A stretch of DNA of 64,000 nt from Rhizobium redzepovicii (lineage in GTDB: Bacteria > Pseudomonadota > Alphaproteobacteria > Rhizobiales > Rhizobiaceae), in the NCBI RefSeq assembly GCF_019793435.1, contig NZ_JAILYH010000008.1:62001-126000 (forward strand), in the 5' to 3' direction. The position numbers and the translations under genes were made by a program. Shown here piece after piece: positions 53,131 through 62,369 of the stretch (its first letter is position 1; every line of letters starts with the position of its first letter). The notes below the pieces were generated by a model. The model was not told the DNA's origin and did not search any database. It was given only the letters and a program-made list of their open reading frames with translations.

Positions 53131-54162
53131 TTATTTCTCTGTCAGCTTCAGCTCGATGCGGCGGTTGGTGGCGCGCGCATCCGGTGTTTCGCCGGGCGCA
53201 ATCGGCTGGAACTCGCCGAAGCCGGCGGCAACCAGCCGGTCGGCCGGCACGCCCTGCGCAATCAGGAACTTGACAACCGAAATCGCGCGCGCCGAGGAGA
53301 GCTCCCAATTGTCGCGATAGCGGCCCGTCCCGGCCAGCGGCACATTGTCGGTGTGGCCGTCGACACGCAGCACCCAGTTGATCTCCGGCGGAATTTCCTT
53401 GGCGAGATCGAGAAGAGCGGCGGCGAGCTTGCCCATCTCGGTCTGTCCCTCCGGGTTTAGATCGGCGCCGCCCGAGGGAAACAGCACTTCCGACTGGAAG
53501 ACGAAGCGGTCGCCGACGATGCGGATATTCTCGCGGTCGGAAAGGATCTCGCGCAGGCGCCCGAAAAAGTCGGAACGATAGCGGTTCAACTCCTGCACGC
53601 GCGCGGCGAGCGCAACGTTGAGGCGGCTGCCGAGATCGGCGATCTTGGTCTGCGAGACCCGGTCTTTCTCCTCCGAAGCCTGAAGAGCGGCTTCGACGGC
53701 GGCGATCTGGCTGCGAAGTGCTGCAATCTGCTGGTTCAGCAGCTCCACCTGGCTCAGCGCCCGCTCGCTGACCTGCTTCTGCTCGTCAAGCTCCTGCGTC
53801 ATCGCGCCAATTCGCTTCTGCGCCGCGTCCTGCCCGCCGGACCCGGCATTTAGCAGCGCCTGCAGCCGCGATCGATCGCCCTCGGCGCTGGCAAGCGAGG
53901 CCTGAAGATTGGCGACCGAATCCTGGAGGTCCTGATTGCTGCCCTTTTCGAGCGCAAGAAGCTGCGTCAGCTCGTTGATCTGGCTGTTGAGGCGACTGAG
54001 CACCTCATCGCGTCCGGTGATCTCGCGGCTGAGGATGAACTGCCCGACGACGAAGACCGTCAGCAGGAACATGATTGAGATGAGCAGCGTCGACAGCGCG
54101 TCAACGAAGCCCGGCCAATAATCCACCGTGCGTTCACGGCGCCGGTTGCGGGCAAGAGCCAT
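53131..54162 (-). CDS. MotB/OmpA-like peptidoglycan-binding stator subunit (non-flagellar)
   Basis: A 343-aa protein with one N-terminal membrane helix (about residues 17-46). It contains Asp21 in YWPGFVDALSTLL, placed like the proton-carrying Asp of MotB. A long coiled coil follows (about 50-190, INELTQLLALEKGSNQDLQD, VEAALQASEEKDRVSQTKIA). The C-terminal OmpA domain (about 225-340) has VDGHTDNVPLAGTGRYRDNWELSSARA and ATNRRIELKL, which bind peptidoglycan. It follows the MotA-like gene by 3 bp. No flagellar genes are nearby. Confidence 0.9.
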   Translation of the reverse strand: MALARNRRRERTVDYWPGFVDALSTLLISIMFLLTVFVVGQFILSREITGRDEVLSRLNSQINELTQLLALEKGSNQDLQDSVANLQASLASAEGDRSRLQALLNAGSGGQDAAQKRIGAMTQELDEQKQVSERALSQVELLNQQIAALRSQIAAVEAALQASEEKDRVSQTKIADLGSRLNVALAARVQELNRYRSDFFGRLREILSDRENIRIVGDRFVFQSEVLFPSGGADLNPEGQTEMGKLAAALLDLAKEIPPEINWVLRVDGHTDNVPLAGTGRYRDNWELSSARAISVVKFLIAQGVPADRLVAAGFGEFQPIAPGETPDARATNRRIELKLTEK

Positions 54163-54165
54163 GGC

Positions 54166-55269
54166 TTACTTGCCCTCGCTCTTTTCTGCCTGACTGGCGC
54201 GGTCGCGCACGCGCTCGCTTCGGTCGCCGGCGCGCTCCTGAACGCCGATGCGTTCGGCCAGCCGGTCGAGCGTGCGGCGCATCGCTTTGGCCTCGTCCTG
54301 TTGCGCCTCGATCCAGTCGCGCAGCATCTGCTGCTCGTTGCGCATGTTCTTGACGAGACCCTGAATGCCTTCGGCAAGGCTCGCCATGGCGGCGACCGAG
54401 CGCTGGCTGCCGGCGCCCCCCTCCTCGGAGACCTTGCGCAGATAATCGGAGAGCGCACGCATATCGTCCGAGGAAGCGCCGGCAACGGCGTCGAGGGCCG
54501 GCGCCAGGTCGGAGCCGACATCAGTGACCGAGGAGAGCCAGTTTTCCAGCTCCATGTAGAAGCGGTTCTGCGCGCGGCCGGCCTGAAGGTCGAGGAAGCC
54601 GAGAATGAGCGAGCCGGAAAGGCCGAGCAGCGAGGAGGAAAAGGCCTGGCCCATGCCCGAAAGCGGGGTGGAAAGCCCTTCCTTCAGCGCCGCAAGCACA
54701 TCTCCCGTGCCGTTCGAGCCGGCATCGAGCGACTGGATCACCATGCTGATCGAACCGATCGTGCCGATCAGGCCCCAGAAGGTGCCGAGCAGGCCGAGGA
54801 AAACCAGAAGGCCGATCAGGTACCGCGAGACATCCCGCGATTCGTCGAGGCGGGTGGCGATGGAATCGAGGATCGAGCGCAGCGCCGTCGTCGATAGCGC
54901 CACCGAAGATTTGCGGCTGCCGATCAGCGCCCGCATCGGCGCGAGCAGCCGCGGATTGCGGTTGACCTTGTCGGCGCTGCCGGCGGCGCGGAAGGAGTTG
55001 AACCAGCGCACTTCGGGGCGAAGCGCCAGCACATGGTTGAAAACAAGAATGATTCCGACTGCGAGAACACCGACGATCAGGCCGTTGAGGCCCGGATTGT
55101 GCATGAAAGCGGTCTGCGTCTGCCGGAAGAGGATGGCGGCGATAAAGCCGACGATGACGAGGAAAAGCAGCATAGTCCAGAGGAAGGGCATGGGGCTCGA
55201 AAGCCTGTAGGCATAACCGCTGGCCGTCTTTTCGGTGGAGCCGATCTCCGCCACATTCACATTTTCCAT
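54166..55269 (-). CDS. MotA/TolQ/ExbB-like proton-channel subunit with C-terminal tail (non-flagellar)
   Basis: A 367-aa inner-membrane protein. Helices lie at about residues 25-48 (PFLWTMLLFLVIVGFIAAIL), 62-85 (GLIVGVLAVGIILVFNHVLA), 150-178 (LVFLGLLGTFWGLIGTIGSI, the MotA/ExbB core) and 200-225 (GLSTPLSGMGQAFSSSLLGL). A cytoplasmic tail (about 270-367) ends in Arg/Glu-rich coiled coil. It pairs with the OmpA-like gene 3 bp downstream. The start MENVNVAEI at 55269 has GGAGG 11 nt upstream; ATG at 55293 lacks an RBS. Confidence 0.88.
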   Translation of the reverse strand: MENVNVAEIGSTEKTASGYAYRLSSPMPFLWTMLLFLVIVGFIAAILFRQTQTAFMHNPGLNGLIVGVLAVGIILVFNHVLALRPEVRWFNSFRAAGSADKVNRNPRLLAPMRALIGSRKSSVALSTTALRSILDSIATRLDESRDVSRYLIGLLVFLGLLGTFWGLIGTIGSISMVIQSLDAGSNGTGDVLAALKEGLSTPLSGMGQAFSSSLLGLSGSLILGFLDLQAGRAQNRFYMELENWLSSVTDVGSDLAPALDAVAGASSDDMRALSDYLRKVSEEGGAGSQRSVAAMASLAEGIQGLVKNMRNEQQMLRDWIEAQQDEAKAMRRTLDRLAERIGVQERAGDRSERVRDRASQAEKSEGK

Positions 55270-55381
55270 AGGGTCCGCTGCCTCCGGAGTCATTGCTGGC
55301 GGAGACTAGAGCAACATTGTGCCGAATTGAAGTATGCCGAGGCGAAAACCGTGACTTTACAACAGCCGGATTTTCGTCCGC

Positions 55382-56182
55382 TCACTTGGCGGGAATTGGC
55401 CGCTTGACGACTTCGATCAACGCCTTATGGATGATCTCGTTGCCGGCGACGATCGTGCCGCTCTCCAGCATCGTTGCACCACCGTCCCAGTCGGTGGCGA
55501 AACCGCCGGCTTCGCGGATGAGCAGGATGCCGGCCGCCATGTCCCACGGCGCAAGCTCCGCTTCCCAGAAACCGTCGAACCGCCCGGCAGCGACATAGGC
55601 AAGATCGAGCGTCGGCGAGCCCAGGCGGCGGATGCCCGCAACTTCGCCCATCACGTGGCGAAGCTCGACCAGGAACTTGCCGTGATTGCGCTTGCCGAGC
55701 GCCGGCACACCGCAGCCGATGACGCAATCCGACAGCGCCCGGCGCGCGGCGACGCGCAGGCGCCGGTCGTTAAGGAAGGCGCCGCCGCCGCGCTCGGCGG
55801 TATAGAGCTCGTCGGTCGCCGGATTGAAGACGACGGCGGCAACGATCTCGCCATTGCGTTCGAGCGCGATCGAGACCGCGAAGGCCGGGATGCCGTGCAA
55901 AAAGTTCGTCGTGCCGTCGAGCGGGTCGACGATCCAGCGATGCGCGCCGTCGGTGCCCTTGATTTCCTCGCTCTCTTCGCCGAGGAAGCCATAGGTCGGA
56001 CGCGCCTTGAGCAGCTCTTCCCTGACGATCTTTTCGGCCTTGCGGTCGGCGGTGGAAACGAAATCGCCCGGCCCCTTCACGGAAACCTGCAGGTTCTGCA
56101 CTTCGCCGAAATCACGTCCCAGCGACTTTCCTGCCTTGAGGGCAGCCTGAACCATGACATTGAGAAGAGCTGAACGGGCCAT
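55382..56182 (-). CDS. suhB: Inositol monophosphatase family protein (SuhB-like)
   Basis: A 266-aa Mg-dependent phosphatase of the inositol monophosphatase/SuhB family. Metal-site motifs: FLGEESEEIKG (about residues 64-74), WIVDPLDGTTNFLHGIP (about 82-98, the DPxDGTxN signature) and APWDMAAGILLIREAGG (about 212-228). Start MARSALLNVM was chosen as in relatives; an AAGGA lies 12 nt upstream. In enterics SuhB also acts in rRNA antitermination; that role is not implied here. Confidence 0.94.
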   Translation of the reverse strand: MARSALLNVMVQAALKAGKSLGRDFGEVQNLQVSVKGPGDFVSTADRKAEKIVREELLKARPTYGFLGEESEEIKGTDGAHRWIVDPLDGTTNFLHGIPAFAVSIALERNGEIVAAVVFNPATDELYTAERGGGAFLNDRRLRVAARRALSDCVIGCGVPALGKRNHGKFLVELRHVMGEVAGIRRLGSPTLDLAYVAAGRFDGFWEAELAPWDMAAGILLIREAGGFATDWDGGATMLESGTIVAGNEIIHKALIEVVKRPIPAK

Positions 56183-56363
56183 CGGCGCATTTTTCCTTGG
56201 GACTGATACGGGGCGCGCGCGCTGCCAGGGGCGGGAAGTGTCCCTGAACATGCATGACAGGCAGCGCTGCGAAGATTGGCGGCCTCAAGACCACAAAATC
56301 AGGGAAATTTCAAGGGGAGGCGCGCATGGCTGCCCTGCGGCGCCGGAAACCATAAATTTATTC

Positions 56364-56380
56364 TGGACAGATTAGTCCAA
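56364..56380. promoter_or_regulatory. Operator candidate upstream of the TetR gene
   Basis: TGGAC-N6-GTCCA inverted repeat (56364-56379), followed by A, about 20 bp before the TetR start. It matches the site at 57019-57035 in 13 of 17 positions, which suggests one regulator binds both. Confidence 0.6.
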
Positions 56381-56399
56381 TAAGAGTAGAAGCCTCGTC

Positions 56400-56978
56400 A
56401 TGGCACGACACAAGGAATTCGATCGCAACACCGCCCTTCATGCCGCCATCGGCGTATTTTCCGAGCACGGCTATGAAGGCACCTCGACCGAGGAATTGCT
56501 GACGGCGATGAAGATCAGTCGGCAAAGCATGTACGACACCTTCGGCGACAAGCGCGGCCTCTATCTGGAAGCGCTGAAGCGCTACAATGTGGAGAGCATC
56601 GACAAGATCATCGCCGATCTTCGCCGCGAAGGCCGGCCGATCGAGGCGCTGGAAGGTGCTCTCGTCGCCTTCGCCTCGCGTCCCGCTGCCGAGGCGCGGC
56701 GCGGCTGCCTCGGTGTCAGCGCCATCTGCGAATTCGGCCGCACCGATGCCGAGGTCGCAGCTCTTACCGACAGCGCCGGCCACGCGCTTCACGCGGCGAT
56801 CGAGAGCCTTCTCGGTGAGGCTCGCAGGACCGGAGACCTCGCAACAGATATCGATATCGCCAACGCCATTCCGTTTCTCGGCGCTGCCCTGGCGGGCATG
56901 AAAGTCAGCGCCCGAAACGGCGCCCCACCCGAGACGCTCCGCGCTATCGCACGCATGGCAATCAGAAGCCTTCGCTGA
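56400..56978 (+). CDS. TetR/AcrR-family regulator
   Basis: A 192-aa repressor-type protein. The N-terminal HTH is in FDRNTALHAAIGVFSEHGYEG, TSTEELLTAMKISRQSMYDTFGDKRGLYLEAL (residues 5-58). The C-terminal ligand domain contains EARRGCLGVSAICEFGRTD, resembling the YxaF/AcrR_C group. It is followed 73 bp later by an SDR gene on the same strand with a similar operator motif in between. Confidence 0.93.
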   Translation: MARHKEFDRNTALHAAIGVFSEHGYEGTSTEELLTAMKISRQSMYDTFGDKRGLYLEALKRYNVESIDKIIADLRREGRPIEALEGALVAFASRPAAEARRGCLGVSAICEFGRTDAEVAALTDSAGHALHAAIESLLGEARRTGDLATDIDIANAIPFLGAALAGMKVSARNGAPPETLRAIARMAIRSLR

Positions 56979-57018
56979 CGACGGGGCAATTCCGAACCGG
57001 CCTTTCCACGGCCAATTC

Positions 57019-57035
57019 TAGACTGATCAATCCAA
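57019..57035. promoter_or_regulatory. Operator candidate upstream of the SDR gene
   Basis: TAGACTGATCAATCCAA matches the TetR-upstream site TGGACAGATTAGTCCAA at 13 of 17 positions and lies 17 bp before the SDR start, consistent with shared repression. Confidence 0.6.
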
Positions 57036-57051
57036 AACAAAGGAAACCTGC

Positions 57052-57792
57052 ATGTCTCAATCCCTTTCCACCAAGATCGCCCTCGTCACCGGCGGTTCGC
57101 GCGGCATCGGTGCCGCCATCGTCCGAAGGCTCGCCGCTGACGGCGCCGCCGTCGCCTTCACCTATTCCAGTTCCGAGCACAGGGCGAAGGCAATCGTCGC
57201 CGAGCTGGAGACTGCTGGCGGCAAGGCGCTGGCGATCCGAGCCGACAGTGCCGATGCGAAAGCCGTAAAGGATGCCGTTGCGCTGACAGCCGAGACCTTT
57301 GGCGGTCTCGACATTCTCGTCAGCAATGCCGGGATTCTCATCCTCAACCCGCTCGACGACTATTCGCTCGAAGATTTCGACCGGATGTTTGCCGTTAATG
57401 TCCGCGCCGCCTTCGTCGGCATCCAGGCAGCGGCAAGACATATGAAGGAAGGCGGCCGCATCATCACCATCGGCAGCGTCACCGCCGATCGCAGCGGCTT
57501 TCCGACCTCCGCAGTCTACAGCATGACGAAGGGCGCGATCGCCTCGATGACCCGCGGCCTCGCCCGCGATCTCGGTCCACGCGGCATCACCGTCAACAAC
57601 ATCCAGCCCGGCCCGACGGCGACCGACATGAACCCCAATGAAGACGATCATGAACGCCTCAAGCCACTGATGGCGCTTGGCCGCCTGGGTGAGGACCGCG
57701 AGATTGCCGGCCTCGCCGCCTATCTCGCCAGTGCCGAGGCCGCCTTCGTCACCGGCGCCAGCCTGACGATCGACGGCGGTTATCTCGCCTGA
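57052..57792 (+). CDS. Short-chain dehydrogenase/reductase
   Basis: A 246-aa classical SDR. It has the NAD(P)-binding motif TGGSRGIGAAIVRRL (residues 14-28), VSNAGILIL (about 88-96), catalytic Ser in TIGSVTADRSG and YSMTKGAIASMTRGLARDLG (YxxxK at about 152-156), then GPTATDMN. Arg in SRGIG and YSSSEHRAK favour NADPH. It is probably the target of the upstream TetR protein. Substrate unknown. Confidence 0.94.
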   Translation: MSQSLSTKIALVTGGSRGIGAAIVRRLAADGAAVAFTYSSSEHRAKAIVAELETAGGKALAIRADSADAKAVKDAVALTAETFGGLDILVSNAGILILNPLDDYSLEDFDRMFAVNVRAAFVGIQAAARHMKEGGRIITIGSVTADRSGFPTSAVYSMTKGAIASMTRGLARDLGPRGITVNNIQPGPTATDMNPNEDDHERLKPLMALGRLGEDREIAGLAAYLASAEAAFVTGASLTIDGGYLA

Positions 57793-57819
57793 AAAGAGAA
57801 TCTGCAGGGTGATAATCAA

Positions 57820-57851
57820 AAGCCGGCGGCATCTTGCGATACCGCCGGCTT
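57820..57851. terminator. Bidirectional hairpin between SDR and cheB
   Basis: Stem AAGCCGGCGG (57820-57829) / CCGCCGGCTT (57842-57851). The A-run at its left edge gives a U-run for the minus-strand chemotaxis operon. Confidence 0.88.
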
Positions 57852-57874
57852 CAGCCGCTTCCGTTGAAACCGAC

Positions 57875-58972
57875 TTAAAACTTCTGCTGCGTTATCAGCA
57901 CTTCGCGAGCGATCTGATCGAGCGGCAGGATACGGTCGACGCCGCCTTTGGCGATCGCCTCCTTCGGCATGCCGAAAACGACCGAACTCGCCTCGTCCTG
58001 CGCCACCGTGTAGGCGCCTGCCTCATGCATTTCCAGCATGCCGCGCGCACCATCGTCACCCATGCCGGTCATGATGATCCCCATGGCGTTCGAGCCGGCC
58101 GAGCGCGCCGCCGAGCGAAAGAGCACGTCGACCGAAGGCCGGTGCCGCGACACCAGCGGCCCGGTCTTTACGCTCACATAATAGCGCGCACCCTGGCGTT
58201 CGAGCAGCATATGCTTGTCGCCTGGCGCGATCAGCACGTGGCCGCGCAACACGGGATCGCCGTCGACGGCTTCCTTGACCTCCACCTCGCAGAGCCCGTT
58301 TAGCCGCTTGGAGAAGGCGGCAGTGAATTTCTCCGGCATATGCTGGACGATCACCATGCCGGGCGCATTGGCCGGCAGTTCCTCCAGTAACTCGCGCAGC
58401 GCTTCGGTGCCGCCGGTGGAGGCGCCGACGCAGACCACCATCTCGGTCGTCTTCGCCATCGCCCGTCCCGTCGGCGGCGGCAGCATCGCATCCGCCGTCA
58501 GCTTTTTGGTCGGTCCGTCGGCCGAAGCCGAGCGGATGGTTCCGGCAGCGCGGCGGACGGTGGTAAGCCGCGCATGCGAGGCGCTCTTGACGATTTCGCG
58601 AATGCGTATCGCATCATCGGAAAGACTGTCGGCGGCCCCGATCTTCGATTTCAAAATGACGTCGACGGCGCCGGCCTCCAGCGCCTGGATCAGCGTTTCC
58701 GAACCGGCTTCCGTCAGCGACGAGCACATCACGACAGGGATCGGCCGCTGCGCCATCAGTTTGCGCAGGAAGGTGATGCCGTCCATGCGCGGCATCTCGA
58801 CATCGAGCGTGATGACGTCGGGGATTTCCTCCAGCAGCTTGCGCGCGGCCACGAAGGGGTCGGACGCCACCGCCATGATCTCGATATCGGGATCCTGCTC
58901 CAGCACATGCGTCAGCGTCTGACGGATGCTGGCGGAATCGTCGATGATGAGAACGCGGATTTTCTTAGCCAT
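57875..58972 (-). CDS. cheB: CheB, chemotaxis response regulator and glutamate methylesterase
   Basis: A 365-aa protein that demethylates or deamidates receptors when phosphorylated. The receiver domain (residues 5-120) has the DD pair in [11 protein letters not shown] and phospho-acceptor Asp57 in [14 protein letters not shown] linker of about 50 residues leads to the CheB catalytic domain (about 180-360), with Ser in [11 protein letters not shown], His in [13 protein letters not shown] and Asp in [11 protein letters not shown]. It is last of the mcp-mcp-cheW-cheR-cheB run and starts 7 bp after the cheR stop. Confidence 0.96.
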   Translation of the reverse strand: MAKKIRVLIIDDSASIRQTLTHVLEQDPDIEIMAVASDPFVAARKLLEEIPDVITLDVEMPRMDGITFLRKLMAQRPIPVVMCSSLTEAGSETLIQALEAGAVDVILKSKIGAADSLSDDAIRIREIVKSASHARLTTVRRAAGTIRSASADGPTKKLTADAMLPPPTGRAMAKTTEMVVCVGASTGGTEALRELLEELPANAPGMVIVQHMPEKFTAAFSKRLNGLCEVEVKEAVDGDPVLRGHVLIAPGDKHMLLERQGARYYVSVKTGPLVSRHRPSVDVLFRSAARSAGSNAMGIIMTGMGDDGARGMLEMHEAGAYTVAQDEASSVVFGMPKEAIAKGGVDRILPLDQIAREVLITQQKF

Positions 58973-58979
58973 GAAGCCT

Positions 58980-59837
58980 CTAAATGCGCTGAAACACCGT
59001 GTTCGAGACCTGCTTCAACGGCAGATCGAAGCCGGTGATCGATTCGGAATGGCCGATGAACATGTACCCTCCCTTCGCCAGGCAATCGCAGAGGCGGTTG
59101 AGCACGCCGGCCTGAGTCTGCTTGTCGAAGTAGATCAGCACATTGCGGCAGAAGATCACGTGCATCGGCTCGCCGATCGGATATTTCTCGTCCATCAGGT
59201 TCATGCGGGCAAAACCGATCCTGCTGCGCAGTTTCGGCGTGATGCGCACCTCCCGCCGATCCGGTTGCTTGGCCGTCAGCACATATTTGCGCTGCAGGTC
59301 GCACGGCACCGGCGCGATGAGATCTTCCGGGTAGATGCCCCGGCGCGCCGTCTGCAAAACGTCGGTGGAAAGATCGGTCGCCAGTATGCTGTAGGATACG
59401 TCGTTGCGGCCTTCGGTGAATTCCGCCAGCACCATCGCCATCGTATAGGGTTCGGCTCCCGTCGAGCAGGCCGAACTCCAGGTGCGAATGGTGCGGACGC
59501 CGCTGCCGGCAATCGCCGGTAGCGCCACGCTCTGCATATAGTCGAAATGTTTGGCTTCGCGGAAGAAGTCGGTCTTGTTCGTCGTCACTACGTCGATCAG
59601 GTAGACGGTTTCCTGGGCAAGACCGTCCTGATTGAACAGGAAGTCGCAATAATCGTCGAAGGTCGCGTGATTGGTTGCCCGAAGGCGGCGCCTCAGCCGC
59701 CCCTCGAGCATCGTCAGCTTGGTCGGCGGCATCTTGATGCCGCTATAGTCGTAGATGAACCGGGCAAGCTTGTCGAAATTGCGCTTGCTGATCCGGTCGC
59801 CCGGCAATTGGGTTTCCACCGCTGTTGCCATACTCAT
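58980..59837 (-). CDS. cheR: CheR, chemoreceptor glutamate methyltransferase
   Basis: A 285-aa S-adenosylmethionine-dependent methyltransferase. The N-terminal helical domain has [17 protein letters not shown] and [13 protein letters not shown]. The catalytic domain has [17 protein letters not shown] (about residues 85-101), the SAM-binding [17 protein letters not shown] (about 118-134), [14 protein letters not shown] and [14 protein letters not shown] (about 230). It works against CheB to set receptor methylation. 29 bp separate it from cheW. Confidence 0.96.
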   Translation of the reverse strand: MSMATAVETQLPGDRISKRNFDKLARFIYDYSGIKMPPTKLTMLEGRLRRRLRATNHATFDDYCDFLFNQDGLAQETVYLIDVVTTNKTDFFREAKHFDYMQSVALPAIAGSGVRTIRTWSSACSTGAEPYTMAMVLAEFTEGRNDVSYSILATDLSTDVLQTARRGIYPEDLIAPVPCDLQRKYVLTAKQPDRREVRITPKLRSRIGFARMNLMDEKYPIGEPMHVIFCRNVLIYFDKQTQAGVLNRLCDCLAKGGYMFIGHSESITGFDLPLKQVSNTVFQRI

Positions 59838-59866
59838 AAAACGTAGTACTCCGAGTGACGAAGCGG

Positions 59867-60343
59867 TCAGGCCGCCGATTGCAGTGCAGAGGCGTCCTCG
59901 CGCGACAGCAACCGCGCCAGATCGATGATGACGACAAAGCCGTTTTCACGGCGAACGACGCCGGCGATATAGTCCGAACGCCAGCGCACGCCGATATCGG
60001 GCGCCGCCTCGATCTGGTCACGCCGAAACGGCGTGACCTCGAAGACGCGGTCGGCAACAAGGCCGAGGGTGAGAAGCCGGCTTTCCATCGGCACGTCGAG
60101 GACCAGCACCCGCGTATGCGGGGTCGGCTCGGTCTTCGTCATGCCGAGCTTCAATCGAAGATCAATCGTCGGCACGCCCTGCCCGCGCACATCGCGCAGG
60201 CCGAGCAGATAGTCGGGACCATTCGGAATCTTGAAAGCTTCCGCATAGTCGAGGATTTCCCGGACGACCTCAACCGGCACGGCGAAAATCTCCTCGCCGA
60301 GGCTGAAGGTCACGAATTGCGCTTCCAGAGATGTTGGAGCCAT
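59867..60343 (-). CDS. cheW: CheW, chemotaxis coupling protein
   Basis: A 158-aa SH3-like adaptor that bridges receptors and CheA. It starts QFVTFSLGEEIFAVPVEVVREIL, contains IPNGPDYLLGLRDVRGQGVPTIDLRLKLG (about residues 40-68, the receptor/CheA contact loop), and DRVFEVTPF. It begins 2 bp after the upstream receptor's stop. No cheA or cheY is in view; they may lie beyond the window end. Confidence 0.95.
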   Translation of the reverse strand: MAPTSLEAQFVTFSLGEEIFAVPVEVVREILDYAEAFKIPNGPDYLLGLRDVRGQGVPTIDLRLKLGMTKTEPTPHTRVLVLDVPMESRLLTLGLVADRVFEVTPFRRDQIEAAPDIGVRWRSDYIAGVVRRENGFVVIIDLARLLSREDASALQSAA

Positions 60344-60345
60344 GA

Positions 60346-62154
60346 TCAGGCGCTTTCCTTGAATTCGACGTCCCCATCATCGGGACCGCCCATGGAGAGA
60401 TCGAGTGCGAAGCCCTTTGCCCGCGCCTGCTGACCGGCGATGCTGTTGGCGGCGAGCTTCCTGCCGCCGAGGCTGCGGCCGGCGACCGGCGCCGGGTTGC
60501 GGACCGTTACCCTGGCGGCCGGCAGGCGGGATTGGCGATCACCTGCCGTATCGACCTTGAAGAAAGCGATCGACGTCTGCAGCTCTTCCGCCTGGCTCGC
60601 AAGCTCTTCCGAGGTCGCAGACATTTGCTCGGAGGCGCCGGCATTCTGCTGGGTTACCTTGTCGAGCTGCTGGATCGCCTCGTTGATCTGCGCCGCGCCG
60701 ATATCCTGTTCGCGGCAGGCCGCACTGATCTCGGAAACCAGCTCGGCCGTCTTGCGGATGTCCGGCACCAGGCGGCCAAGCATTTCGCCCGCTTCCTGGG
60801 CGGCCGTTACCGTATCGCTCGACATCGAGCTGATTTCGGCGGCCGCCGATTGGCTGCGTTCGGCAAGCTTGCGCACTTCCGAAGCGACGACGGCAAAGCC
60901 CTTGCCGTGTTCGCCGGCACGCGCGGCTTCCACGGCGGCGTTGAGCGCCAGCAAGTCCGTCTGGCGGGCGATTTCCTGGACGATGCCGATCTTTTCGGCG
61001 ATGGTCCGCATCGCCTGCACGGCGCGCGACACCGCTTCGCCGCTCATCTCAGCATCCTTGGCCGACTGGCGGGCGATCTTCTCGGTCTGCGCGGCATTGT
61101 CGGCATTCTGCTTGATGTTGGCGGCCATTTCCTCCATCGAAGCGGAGGCCTCTTCGGCCGAAGCCGCCTGTTCGCTGGCGCCCTGCGATACCTGCTCCGA
61201 GCTTGCCGAAAGTTCCTGGCTGCCGGCCGAAACATTTTCTGCAGCCACGATCGCATCGGCGACGACACCGCGCAGGCGCTCGACCATCTGTTCGAGTGCA
61301 ATGCCCAGCGTATCCTTGTCAGACAGCGGCTTCGGGGACACCGTCAGGTCGCCGCCGGCGATCTGCGCGGCGATGTCAGCGGTGACGCGAAGGTTGTCCG
61401 TCATCGTGTTGATCATTTTGACCAGATCTTTGATCTCGTCGTTGCTCTTAATCTCGACCTTCTGATTCAGGTCGCCGATTGCGACGGCGCCGGCAACGTC
61501 GATGATCTTGCGCAGCCCGCTGTTGATGCCGAACGCGATCCACAGCGCAGCGGCAAAAGCGATGACGGAGGCGCCTATTGCGAGACCGATCAACATGTTC
61601 TTCGTGGAACTATAAAGAACATCGGTGTCGTTATCGGCCTGCGCCATCGCCTTCTGCTGTAGCCCGACGAGTCTTCCGAAAACCTCTTCCATTTCCGCGA
61701 CGAGGGCGCGAACCTCCCCTGAGGAAAGCGCCACGGCGCCTGCTCTGTCGCCACTTTCCTGTATGGAGGCGACTTTGTTGGAGCCTTCATCGAAACGTTT
61801 GGCAAGCTCGACCAGCCTGTCCCAGCTAGGCTTGCCCTCAGCGGTTGCCAGCTGTAGGCCGCTTGTCACCAGCGTGAGCATTTCATCCACGCTTTTTGCC
61901 GAATTCTGATAGTCTTTCCTGGCGATTTCGGGGTCCATTTCCAGAAGAGCGTTCTTCTGCCAACGAACAGCGTCGAGCTCGGCAGTTTGCGCTTCCAGAG
62001 CCAGTTCCAGCCTCTTTGCAGGACCGGCAATGAGATCGCTGACGGCATCGTTCAGCGAGCTGAGGCTGAAGATCCCATAAACCGCGCTGCCCACCAGCAA
62101 TAATATGACAAAGCCGAATGCAGCCGCGAGTTTGAGTTTGATCGTAATACGCAT
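60346..62154 (-). CDS. Methyl-accepting chemotaxis protein (downstream tandem copy)
   Basis: A 602-aa chemoreceptor with an N-terminal helix (about residues 10-30, [20 protein letters not shown]). A four-helix-bundle-like periplasmic domain of about 150 residues ([20 protein letters not shown]) and a second helix (about 190-212) follow. HAMP ([18 protein letters not shown]) and a second HAMP-like unit ([21 protein letters not shown]) come next, then the signalling domain with [20 protein letters not shown] and [20 protein letters not shown]. About 301 bp are identical to the neighbouring receptor gene. Ligand unknown. Confidence 0.94.
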   Translation of the reverse strand: MRITIKLKLAAAFGFVILLLVGSAVYGIFSLSSLNDAVSDLIAGPAKRLELALEAQTAELDAVRWQKNALLEMDPEIARKDYQNSAKSVDEMLTLVTSGLQLATAEGKPSWDRLVELAKRFDEGSNKVASIQESGDRAGAVALSSGEVRALVAEMEEVFGRLVGLQQKAMAQADNDTDVLYSSTKNMLIGLAIGASVIAFAAALWIAFGINSGLRKIIDVAGAVAIGDLNQKVEIKSNDEIKDLVKMINTMTDNLRVTADIAAQIAGGDLTVSPKPLSDKDTLGIALEQMVERLRGVVADAIVAAENVSAGSQELSASSEQVSQGASEQAASAEEASASMEEMAANIKQNADNAAQTEKIARQSAKDAEMSGEAVSRAVQAMRTIAEKIGIVQEIARQTDLLALNAAVEAARAGEHGKGFAVVASEVRKLAERSQSAAAEISSMSSDTVTAAQEAGEMLGRLVPDIRKTAELVSEISAACREQDIGAAQINEAIQQLDKVTQQNAGASEQMSATSEELASQAEELQTSIAFFKVDTAGDRQSRLPAARVTVRNPAPVAGRSLGGRKLAANSIAGQQARAKGFALDLSMGGPDDGDVEFKESA

Positions 62155-62369
62155 CTCAATATTCCTCTCAGAGAGCGAAGCAATAAATATGGTCCAACTG
62201 GCGCGGCATCATGCAGCAAAGAAATTCCCATCCGGCGAAACCGACGGAGGACATGAATAAACTTCCGTGTCGCTTCCCCAAGCGCCGAAAGCCTGCGTCA
62301 CGGGCCATTCTGGCTGGCCCATCACAGTTGCGAAGGGGATAGCGCTCATGCGCTTTCCCCAGAGAGTAC

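Noticed and set aside
53131..55269. Zorya anti-phage system
   Set aside because: Only a motor-like pair is present. No zorC/zorD/zorE-type genes are adjacent; the neighbours are housekeeping genes.
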